Origin: DATKXO01 sp035528995
GTDB taxonomy: Bacteria > Planctomycetota > Phycisphaerae > UBA1845
Assembly: GCA_035528995.1 (NCBI GenBank)
Contig: DATKXO010000160.1
Span: 1-9,277 of the forward strand
Direction: 5' to 3'
DNA: 9,277 nucleotides
The notes under the pieces: generated by a model
What the model saw: the letters and a program-made list of their open reading frames with translations, nothing else
Told to the model about the DNA's origin: nothing
Database searches by the model: none
Shown here: one piece after another, positions 4,101 through 9,277 of the stretch
How the letters are laid out: each line of letters opens with the position of its first letter
Numbering within the stretch: the stretch's first letter is position 1
Translations under genes and position numbers: made by a program

Positions 4101-6710
4101 TGGACGGGGAGTGGGACGGTGACCGTCGAGACCCTGTCGTGGACAGGCGGCACCATGACCGGGATGGGGACAACGGACGTTCCGGCCGGCCGGTCTTTGA
4201 GCATCAGCGGGTCGTCATTGAAGTCCCTTGGGAGGACGATCACAAGCGAGGGAACGGTCACGTTCACGTCCGGCACAAGCCTGTCGAGCACCGCCGGCGG
4301 CAGCGGCGCGGTGATCAACAACCTGGCCGGGGGCATGTTCGAGGTGAAAGACAGCCACGGCCTCGCTGGCACCGATGCCGCGACGTTCAACAACGCGGGC
4401 ACGTTCAAGAAAGTAGGCAGCATCGATACGACGAGCATCACAAGCGCCTGGACCTTCAACAACACGGGGACGTTCGAGGTCCAAAGCGGCACGGTCAGCG
4501 CAGCCGGACTGTTCAACAACGCCGGCACGGCCGACGTGGCGGCCGGGCGGACGCTGAACCTTTCGGGCGGGGGGACATCGAGCGGCACGTTCACCGTAGG
4601 CGGCGGTGGGACCCTTCAGTTCAGCGGCAGCCACACTCTCGAGGGCGGGGCGGCCCTGGTGGGCGGAGGCGCCGTAGTGGTGAACGGCGGGACACTCGAC
4701 CTGAGCGGTGCATCATACAGGCTGACAGGCGGCCTGACGATCAACGACGGAACGGTCTATTTCAGCCCCGCCACCGGCTTGGGCGACGGCGCAATCAGCC
4801 TGGCCGGGGGTGCGGTGGAATGCACCGCATCGTTTGTCAACAATGGTTCCATCACGGGCTACGGCATGATCGGCGGAACCGGCGGGTTCGTAAACTACGC
4901 CTTGCTTGAGGCAAGCGGCGGCCACCTGACCCTCGCGAACTCAGGCGAGAGTACGAACGTCGGCACCGTGAACGTTGGGCGAGCGGGGGGAACGCAATTG
5001 CGCCTTACCGGCGGCCCCCTTGTGAACGCCGGAACGATTAACCTCAACGGCGGGCTGGTGACGGGGACTGCGACACTCACCAACAGCCCTGGAGGCAGGC
5101 TCAACGGGGGCGGGGTTATCCTCGCCCCCTTCCGCAACGAGGGCGGAACCTTGGAGGCAAGGACCGATACACTGCACATCGCAGAGGCCTTCTCCAATAC
5201 AGGCGTGATCCGCATCCTGGCTGGCGCGGGCCTTGCCGGCGGCGAGATCAACAACTCGGGCGTCATACAGGGAGAAGGCAGCATCGCCAACGCTGTCGTC
5301 AACAACGGCCGGGTCGAATGTACCGGGGGGACCCTCGTCGTCAGCGGCCCCTTTGCCAACGCCCCGACAGGGCTGGTCGCCCCTCTCGCGGATGGGGAGA
5401 TCATCTTCACGCAGGGGATGTCTGCGAACCAGGGCACCATCGGCCTAACCGGCGGCATCTTCGATAACAACAACTGGCCCCTGGAGAACCAGGGCCTGAT
5501 CGTCGGCCACGGCGTCTTTCGCTCCGGCGGCCTGACGAACTCGGGCACCGCCATCTTCTCCGGTGGGCTTACCACCGTCAACGGACCCGTCTCCAACGCT
5601 GCCACCGGTCGGGTCGAGGTGTCCTACACGCCCGCCATCTTCACCGGCAACGTCACGAACTACGGCGAGTTCAAAGTTACCGACACCAGCATCACCTTCG
5701 CGGCTGGCTACACCGAGCACGGCACGTATATCAGCGACCCCGCGGACAACTACTTCCGCGAGGTTACCGTTGGTGCTGGCGGGGCGTTCGTCGGGGGCGC
5801 GGGCGACCGGTTCTTCGTCCGGGGCGACCTGGTCTCCTCAAGCGCTGCGGCCACGGTCTGGAACACGGTCGACGCCGACCTCGTGTTCCAGGCGAGCGTC
5901 TCCGGCCGGCACACGATGAGCGTGACGGGCGAGGACCACGGGGCGGTGCCGGCCGGCTGGGCGAACAACTTCGCCTGGGGAAGCGTGACGGTCCAGGCCG
6001 GGCAGACCGTGGCCCTGGCCGACGGCAACGCCGGGGCGGGCGGGGCCCTGTACGCCCGCAGCCTGACGCTGGCGTCGGGCGCGCGGCTCGACCTGGGGAG
6101 CCTCAACCTGCACGTCACGGCCCTGGCCGACGCGGGTACGCTCGACCTGACGACCAGCAACCTGGTGGTCGACTACGACGGCGCCAGCCCGTTCGCCCAG
6201 ATTCTGGGCTGGGTGGCGTCGGGCCTCAGGGACGGCCCGAACCATTACTGGGACGGGCCGGGCATCGGTTCGAGCGCCGCGGCCGCCGACACGCTGACGG
6301 CGGTGGGCGTCATCGACAACCAGGACCCGGAGCCGGGCATCGGCGGCCTGACGGCACTCGAGGGCCAACCGGTCGACGCGACGGCCGTGCTGGTGAAGTA
6401 CACCTGGTGGGGCGACGCCAACCTCGATGGGCTGGTCAACTCCAACGATTACGACCGGATCGACTCGAACTGGCTGTTCTACGGCGACGGCAAGGGGACG
6501 CCGCCGGGCGGCTTCCGGTGGGCGGTGGGCGACTTCAACTACGACGGGGTGATTAACTCGAACGACTACGACAAGATCGACGCCGCCTGGCTGCTGTCGG
6601 GCGGTGCGGTCCTGTCCGGCGGCGGGCCGACGCCGATGCCCGAACCGGCGACGCTAGCCATTGTGGCCCTGGGGGGCCTGGGCGTAATGCTGCGGCGCAG
6701 GCAGCAGTAA
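1089..6710 (+). CDS. giant exported beta-helix repeat protein with dockerin-like loops and PEP-CTERM anchor
   Basis: The protein has 1873 residues and is probably exported by Sec and held at the cell surface or in the extracellular matrix. Order of parts: signal peptide (1-28); an opening TTWDGGGLDNNWSTAANW region and first beta-rich part (29-220); four tandem repeats (221-476, 477-730, 731-965, 966-1181) of autotransporter-like beta-strand sequence with repeated FNN.GTF, SSTAGGSGAV and GTFEVQSGTVS motifs; a more divergent beta-rich region (1182 to about 1770) with NSG/NNG turns; two dockerin-like Ca2+ loops (about 1775-1836); and a PEP-CTERM tail (1851-1873). Although the repeats resemble autotransporter passengers, there is no beta-barrel translocator; the PEP-CTERM suggests exosortase processing instead. 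An adhesin or structural surface role is inferred, and no catalytic motif is visible. The gene is monocistronic as far as can be seen and converges on its neighbour 44 bases away. Confidence 0.93.
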   Translation: MKHCACGRAKRALGLAAILLTMAGHLTAGTTWDGGGLDNNWSTAANWNPDGTPANDGTAGIVLGGSVRVTPYVDTAWDVLSLTFASGSFFVYGNPLTVGAGGIVSDNVQCLQNDLILSAPQTWQAGDHSAFDNLRLFGNVANSGHLLTIDGSATAAVYGNITGSGGLVKSGTGTLELRGVGPAWYAGPTTVNAGALSLLGITAWTAPFTVNSALSFGGGVHEFNAGATVSGGGMVLFTAGIVTFNDTFNVTGSLTFSGGTVNFNGPVSGLSSTQTVSGGGVNFNSNPMTFQTVNMDGPGSLGGSAKVTVTGNLDWNSGTMSGTGVTEIPVGGTLTISSSSAKYLARTVSNSGTATLSYNLSSTAGGSGAVFNNLPAATFNVQTDVGLIGTQAATFNNAGTFKKSGAGTTSITSAWTFNNTGTFEVQSGTVSAAGPFNNDGVVTVGPGRTLTLSGGGTSSGTFIVDSGATLGFSGGTHALAGMVAGAGTVSFSGATVTFDDPYTFAGATSFSGGTVNFNAPVSGLGPSLSVSGGAVNFNADPLVFTTVNLSGGLGGSASVTVANRLNWTGGTMSGTGLTEIPAGGTLALSGSSAKYLARTVNSSGAATLVGSSLSSTTGGSGAVLNNLPGATFDVQADYGLAGTEAATFNNAGTFTKSAGTGTTSIGSAWTFINTGTFEVQSGTVSAAGPFNNDGVVTVGPGRTLTLSGGGTSSGTFTVGSGGTLQFSGGTHTLNGGLEGPGGIYVTSGTVTLNGPVTGLAPTSTVSGGTVNFNSDPLVFATVNLSGGLGGSANVTVTDGLSWTSGTMLGTGLTEIPAGGTLALSGSSAKYLARTINNSGTATLNYSLSSTAGGSGAVFNNLAGGMFDVQDQYGDLDGSAPAVFNNAGTFKKSDGSGTTDITSAWTFNNTGTFEVQSGTVSVAGLFNNAGLVNVADGRTLTLSGGGTSSGAFVLESGATLQLTGGEHAFETGATVTGGAVTVSGGTLRFDGPTLLGIPVTFSGGTWTGSGTVTVETLSWTGGTMTGMGTTDVPAGRSLSISGSSLKSLGRTITSEGTVTFTSGTSLSSTAGGSGAVINNLAGGMFEVKDSHGLAGTDAATFNNAGTFKKVGSIDTTSITSAWTFNNTGTFEVQSGTVSAAGLFNNAGTADVAAGRTLNLSGGGTSSGTFTVGGGGTLQFSGSHTLEGGAALVGGGAVVVNGGTLDLSGASYRLTGGLTINDGTVYFSPATGLGDGAISLAGGAVECTASFVNNGSITGYGMIGGTGGFVNYALLEASGGHLTLANSGESTNVGTVNVGRAGGTQLRLTGGPLVNAGTINLNGGLVTGTATLTNSPGGRLNGGGVILAPFRNEGGTLEARTDTLHIAEAFSNTGVIRILAGAGLAGGEINNSGVIQGEGSIANAVVNNGRVECTGGTLVVSGPFANAPTGLVAPLADGEIIFTQGMSANQGTIGLTGGIFDNNNWPLENQGLIVGHGVFRSGGLTNSGTAIFSGGLTTVNGPVSNAATGRVEVSYTPAIFTGNVTNYGEFKVTDTSITFAAGYTEHGTYISDPADNYFREVTVGAGGAFVGGAGDRFFVRGDLVSSSAAATVWNTVDADLVFQASVSGRHTMSVTGEDHGAVPAGWANNFAWGSVTVQAGQTVALADGNAGAGGALYARSLTLASGARLDLGSLNLHVTALADAGTLDLTTSNLVVDYDGASPFAQILGWVASGLRDGPNHYWDGPGIGSSAAAADTLTAVGVIDNQDPEPGIGGLTALEGQPVDATAVLVKYTWWGDANLDGLVNSNDYDRIDSNWLFYGDGKGTPPGGFRWAVGDFNYDGVINSNDYDKIDAAWLLSGGAVLSGGGPTPMPEPATLAIVALGGLGVMLRRRQQ
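1749..2516 (+). repeat. tandem beta-helix repeat, unit 1 (256 residues)
   Basis: This unit runs from the His of GGGVHEFNAG to just before the His of GGTHALAG. It has a 99-residue variable front (1749-2045) and a 157-residue core starting at MSGTGVTEIPVGG. The core holds SSSAKYLARTV, SSTAGGSGAVFNN, two FNN/GTF blocks and GGGTSSGTF. Bases 2379-2435 are identical to 3141-3197 in unit 2. Confidence 0.85.
2517..3278 (+). repeat. tandem beta-helix repeat, unit 2 (254 residues)
   Basis: A 95-residue front (2517-2801) with three successive 19-20 residue coils of the type SGGTVNFN.P, then a 159-residue core from MSGTGLTEIPAGG. Its last third is near-identical in DNA to unit 1, and its very end (TFTVGSGGTLQFSGG) is closest to unit 4. 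This indicates exchange between non-adjacent units. Confidence 0.85.
3279..3983 (+). repeat. tandem beta-helix repeat, unit 3 (235 residues)
   Basis: The front is 76 residues (3279-3506), 19 shorter than in unit 2. One SG..V.F..P coil is missing, while the PLVFATVNLSGGLGGSANV part is retained. The 159-residue core starts at MLGTGLTEIPAGG. It shares NNLAGGMFDV with unit 4, against NNLPGATFDV in unit 2. Confidence 0.85.
3984..4631 (+). repeat. tandem beta-helix repeat, unit 4 (216 residues)
   Basis: The front is 57 residues (3984-4154), 19 shorter again; the VNFN.DPLVF..VNLSGG coil is missing. The 159-residue core starts at MTGMGTTDVPAGR and is the most divergent at its beginning (SLKSLGRTITSEG), but returns to close similarity from SSTAGGSGAV to the end. 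It is the last clear unit; the sequence after 4632 no longer follows the period. Confidence 0.82.
6405..6600 (+). other. paired dockerin-like calcium-binding loops
   Basis: Two 22-residue repeats, GDANLDGLVNSNDYDRIDSNWL and a second with GDFNYDGVINSNDYDKID, fit the dockerin type I / EF-hand pattern D-x-N-x-D-G-x-(I/V)-N-x-x-D. They are separated by a short Gly/Pro linker. In planctomycete-type surface proteins such pairs commonly precede the sorting tail. They are likely a Ca2+-stabilised stalk or docking module, with no sign of a cellulosome nearby. Confidence 0.8.
6639..6707 (+). other. PEP-CTERM sorting signal
   Basis: The last 23 residues begin with PEP (residues 1851-1853), followed by the hydrophobic segment ATLAIVALGGLGVML and a basic end, RRRQQ. 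This is the standard PEP-CTERM layout, recognised by an exosortase in the inner membrane. It predicts cleavage or re-anchoring after export. No exosortase gene is in the window. Confidence 0.88.
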
Positions 6711-6736
6711 GTGGCGCAGCGGACGACTGACGGGAC

Positions 6737-6750
6737 GCCGGACGACCGGC
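6737..6750. terminator. small GC hairpin between the two convergent large genes
   Basis: GCCGG (6737-6741) and CCGGC (6746-6750) form a five-pair stem with loop ACGA in the 44-base gap between the two stops. On the plus strand it is followed by TCTCT, a weak T-rich run. The stem ends only four bases from the neighbouring stop. It could terminate plus-strand transcripts, but the stem is short. Confidence 0.3.
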
Positions 6751-6754
6751 TCTC

Positions 6755-9277
6755 TCACGCCACCAACGCGACCTCTAGCGCCGGCCCGGCCAACAGATCC
6801 ACCGCGTCGAGAGATGACGCCTCCGCCGAGGTTTCTGGTGATGTCCCCGGCACCCACGGCGACAACGGCACGGCCGGCCCCACGGCCGTCAACGTTGTGG
6901 CCGCGTGGTACTCGTCGCCACCGCCAGGCAGTGCAGGGCCCCAAGCAACCGGGAGCGCCACGGCCGGCACTGCTGCCGGCCGCGCCGCCAGGGGCTCGGG
7001 CACCGACAGCGGGGCCGTATCCAGCAACTGGACCGGTTCCACCGCCAGCGGCGTTGCCAAGGCCGACGCTTCGGTCCCGCTGCCCATCGCCATCGCCCCT
7101 TCCGGCACCACTGGCAGCGGCCACAGACGTGTCCCGTTCGTCAGCGCCTGCGTGTACCGCGACGTGAAGCCGTTGAGGTCCCACTGGTCCACGATCCCGT
7201 TCGGGTCCGGCTGGAACGGGCCGAACCCGCGGAAGTCGGCGTCTATGTGCCCCTGGGTGTACTTCGACGTGAAGCCGTTGAGGTCCCACTGGTCGACGAT
7301 TCCGTTCGGGTCCGGCTGGAACGGACCGAACCCCCGCATGTCACCCCGGAGGCTCCCGACGTAGAACACGGCGTCGCCGCCCGCCACGCCGTTACCGCTC
7401 GGAAGGTCCTCGACGGCGTCGTAGATGTAACCCAAGCCGCTCGAATCGTTCTCCGGCTCGCCGTCCAGGGCGTTCCCGGCCGCGTCGGTGATGCCCGCTG
7501 CCGCCAGAGTCACCTTCACCCACGTGTCCACGGCGCCGACGGTTCCGGCCGGGTCGCCGAGGGTGATGGTCATCACGTTCGTCCCGGAACCCGTCACGGC
7601 CACCGCCGGCAGGACGCCCGGTGTCTCCACCTCCGCACCGGTCGAGAACTCGACCGCCTTCAGGTCCACGGCCCAGGCGTCGAAGAACACGGCCTCGCTG
7701 AACGTGACCTGGATGGTCCGGACGCCGATGCCGCTGGGCTCAATGTCGCTCACGGTGCGCCCGGGGCGGTGGTTGAGGCTCACGGAGACCAGAGCCGGTG
7801 GAATCTCGTCCAGGTCCGCCACGAACGTCGCGGCGAAGTTGCCGCCCGGCGTGCCGTCGCCCGTGGGGAAGGTGTAACCGTCGAACTCGCCGTCCAGCGG
7901 GTTCAGGGCGTCGTCGGTGATCGTGTCCAGCAGCCGGTAAGTGTACGTCGCGTTGGCGCTTAGATTGCCGGCCACGACGGTCAGGCGGTGAAAGGCAATG
8001 TCGTAGCTCAGGCTGCCGAGCTGCACAGCCTGGCCGCCGGCGTTCAGCAGGGCCACGTCAATCGGCCGGACCTGGACGCCCTCGTTGAACGTCGAGACCA
8101 GCGTGGCCTGGACAAGTCCGCCGCCTTGGTCAACGATTTGGTACGTGTGGCTGACTACGGTCGGCGGCGTAGTGTCGCCGCTCATGGCCACACGAACCTG
8201 CCAGATCTGGTCGGTGGAGCCGACATCATCCGTCACCGCTATGCCTACGATGTAGTCGCCCGGCTCCGTGGGCGACCAGGTGATCTCGCCCGTGCTGGAG
8301 TTCATGAAGAAGTCCGTCGGGCCGAGAATCCTGGACCAGACGAGGGTCCCAGTGCCGCTCGCACTCGCCCGGCCATCGGCGTCGTAGCGGTACGGATCCA
8401 GGATGACCCCGGACGTGTTCGGCGAGCTTGTGATCACCGGGCCGGTGGCCGTCATGCTGGCCTGGGAGGTCAACCAGGGCGAGTAGGTGACGTAGTTCGT
8501 CACACCCGCGCCGCTGCCGGGTCCCACGCCGCCCGGGCCGCTCGGATGGCCCCAGTAGTTGTTCAGGGCGTCTATCGTGTTCGTCGTGTCGTTTCGGATG
8601 CCGTATCCGCCAGCGTGCAGGAAGTTGCTGTTGTGGACGTTGGTGCCAGCGCCGCCGCTGGCCAGCCGGATGGCCGGGTCGGGCGTGTAGTCGAATGTGA
8701 CCTGACGGATGGTGATCGCGGGCCCGGAGATGCTCAGCCCGGCGTACCGCACAACGGCATGGTCGAAGATGTTGCTCGTTGTCTGGAAGTAGATGCCCGC
8801 CCAGTCCCCGGCGGAGCCGTTGGATGAGCCGTCGCCGTTCGTGTCACCGCCATATGTATCGTCTCGGTATGAGGTGAAGATAACCGGGTTCCCAACAGCA
8901 TCCACTGTCAGGCAGGTGCCTTGGATGGTTAGTTTCTTGCCACTGTTGAACTTCACTACAACGCCGCCGTCCACCGTGAGTGTCCTGCTGCTCGGAACGT
9001 TCACATCAGTTGTGACCAGGTATGGGATACCTGTCTGCTCCCACACCACGTCCTGGCTCAGGCTGCCGCCCACCCCGATCACGCTGTACGTGTTCCCGCT
9101 GAAGGTGTTCCCGCTGTAGACCGGATCGGCCGGACCCTGGTAGACCGGGTACGTGTTGCCCGTGAACGTGTTGTCCCGAATCACCGGACTCGACGCCCCG
9201 TTCACGTAGTCCACGTACATCCCCCAGGTGTTCCCGCTGAACGTGTTCCCCTCCACCGTCCCGCCGACGCTCCCGGC
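6755..9277 (-). CDS. large exported beta-helix / Ig-like protein with duplicated dockerin-like repeats (5' end outside window)
   Basis: The frame is open from the window edge to TGA at 6757-6755, giving 840 visible residues. The N-terminus and any signal peptide lie beyond 9277; the GTG at 9256 is internal, because the repeat pattern continues upstream of it. Visible order: a right-handed beta-helix (about 1-270) with GNTFSGNT turns and the NNYWGHPSGPGG motif typical of NosD/PbH1-like proteins; an Ig/cadherin-like module (about 278-365, with STGEITWSPTEPGDY, as in He_PIG domains); two modules like bacterial Big_5 Ig folds, each opening with PP.VVS or PPALVS (about 368-490 and 493-622); two near-identical dockerin-like repeats (about 646-706); and an Ala/Pro/Val-rich tail of about 130 residues ending AVDLLAGPALEVALVA. 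No PEP-CTERM and no catalytic motif are visible. A surface structural, adhesive or glycan-binding role is inferred. Confidence 0.9.
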   Translation of the reverse strand, partial: AGSVGGTVEGNTFSGNTWGMYVDYVNGASSPVIRDNTFTGNTYPVYQGPADPVYSGNTFSGNTYSVIGVGGSLSQDVVWEQTGIPYLVTTDVNVPSSRTLTVDGGVVVKFNSGKKLTIQGTCLTVDAVGNPVIFTSYRDDTYGGDTNGDGSSNGSAGDWAGIYFQTTSNIFDHAVVRYAGLSISGPAITIRQVTFDYTPDPAIRLASGGAGTNVHNSNFLHAGGYGIRNDTTNTIDALNNYWGHPSGPGGVGPGSGAGVTNYVTYSPWLTSQASMTATGPVITSSPNTSGVILDPYRYDADGRASASGTGTLVWSRILGPTDFFMNSSTGEITWSPTEPGDYIVGIAVTDDVGSTDQIWQVRVAMSGDTTPPTVVSHTYQIVDQGGGLVQATLVSTFNEGVQVRPIDVALLNAGGQAVQLGSLSYDIAFHRLTVVAGNLSANATYTYRLLDTITDDALNPLDGEFDGYTFPTGDGTPGGNFAATFVADLDEIPPALVSVSLNHRPGRTVSDIEPSGIGVRTIQVTFSEAVFFDAWAVDLKAVEFSTGAEVETPGVLPAVAVTGSGTNVMTITLGDPAGTVGAVDTWVKVTLAAAGITDAAGNALDGEPENDSSGLGYIYDAVEDLPSGNGVAGGDAVFYVGSLRGDMRGFGPFQPDPNGIVDQWDLNGFTSKYTQGHIDADFRGFGPFQPDPNGIVDQWDLNGFTSRYTQALTNGTRLWPLPVVPEGAMAMGSGTEASALATPLAVEPVQLLDTAPLSVPEPLAARPAAVPAVALPVAWGPALPGGGDEYHAATTLTAVGPAVPLSPWVPGTSPETSAEASSLDAVDLLAGPALEVALVA
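7161..7237 (-). repeat. dockerin-like DNA repeat, copy nearer the C-terminus
   Basis: This 77-base direct repeat matches 7266-7342 with six mismatches, at a period of 105 bases (35 residues). It encodes DFRGFGPFQPDPNGIVDQWD plus LNGFTSRY. Compared with a normal dockerin loop (GDxNxDGxV), the acidic start and the DPNGIVD part are split by GFGPFQP. Confidence 0.85.
7266..7342 (-). repeat. dockerin-like DNA repeat, copy nearer the N-terminus
   Basis: This is the partner of 7161-7237. It encodes DMRGFGPFQPDPNGIVDQWD plus LNGFTSKY, preceded by SLRG. Most mismatches between the copies are silent or conservative (M/F, K/R), which points to a recent duplication or to conversion between the copies. 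Confidence 0.85.

Noticed and set aside
1749..4631. CRISPR-like or satellite array because of the many short repeated motifs
   Set aside because: The repeats are 648-768 bases long, in frame, and diverge at synonymous and conservative positions; there are no short identical repeats with unique spacers.
3620..5605. Minus-strand open frames 3620-4594 and 4895-5605
   Set aside because: They mirror the repeat units of the plus-strand gene; their periodic 'PPLTV/NVPLDVPPP' pattern is just the complement of the GGT/SGG repeats.
6405..6600. Cellulosome assembly based on the dockerin-like loops
   Set aside because: No cohesin, scaffoldin or glycoside hydrolase is visible, and such loops are widespread in unrelated surface proteins of PVC bacteria.
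6905..8827. Plus-strand open frames 6905-7963 and 7988-8827
   Set aside because: They lie opposite a frame with recognisable beta-helix, Ig-like and dockerin-like modules; their translations are Arg/Val/His-rich with no domain.

Overview
The window looks like chromosomal DNA of a high-GC bacterium that builds very large secreted cell-surface proteins. The best guess is a member of the Planctomycetota or a related PVC lineage. The clues are a PEP-CTERM sorting tail, paired dockerin-like calcium loops, giant Gly/Thr/Ser/Asn-rich beta-helix repeats with the 'WDGGG..NNWSTAANW' opening seen in such proteins, and a second secreted protein with Ig-like modules and an Ala/Pro/Val-rich tail. The taxonomic call is inference; there is no rRNA or other marker.

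Layout. (1) Bases 1-122 hold the 3' end of an unrecognised plus-strand gene. (2) Bases 123-930 are a patchwork of short, poorly conserved coding signals: a strong hairpin at 175-206, a small Cys/Pro-rich open frame on the minus strand (276-590), a plus-strand open frame ending in an NrdR-like zinc ribbon (stop at 773) with evidence of a frame switch near 620-635, and a GTG-initiated frame at 795 with a good ribosome binding site whose coding signal fades near 893. This part resembles a decayed or phage-like accessory segment. (3) Bases about 940-1088 are the control region of the main gene: a candidate extended -10 promoter, a terminator-like hairpin plus T-run inside the predicted leader, and a clear AAGGAG ribosome binding site. 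(4) Bases 1089-6710 encode one 1873-residue exported protein. It has a signal peptide, four tandem beta-helical repeats, a long more divergent beta-rich region, two dockerin-like Ca2+ loops and a PEP-CTERM anchor. (5) A 44-base gap with a small hairpin separates it from (6) a convergent minus-strand gene (6755 to beyond 9277), a second large exported protein made of a right-handed beta-helix, Ig-like modules and two almost identical dockerin-like repeats.

The two large genes do not form an operon (they converge), but they share an architecture: exported beta-solenoid body, calcium-binding EF-hand-like repeats near the C-terminus, and a C-terminal tail. They use different tails: a classical PEP-CTERM in one and a 130-residue Ala/Pro/Val-rich tail in the other.

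The most striking structural observation is in the first protein. Each of its four repeats is a constant core of 157-159 residues preceded by a variable segment of 99, 95, 76 and 57 residues. The last three differ by exactly 19 residues (57 bases), and a 19-20 residue 'SGGTVNFN..P' sub-repeat is visible, which suggests gain or loss of whole beta-helix coils. Nothing here proves a new biological system. The repeat evolution, the possible leader attenuator and the small Cys-rich/zinc-ribbon cluster are the points worth following up.
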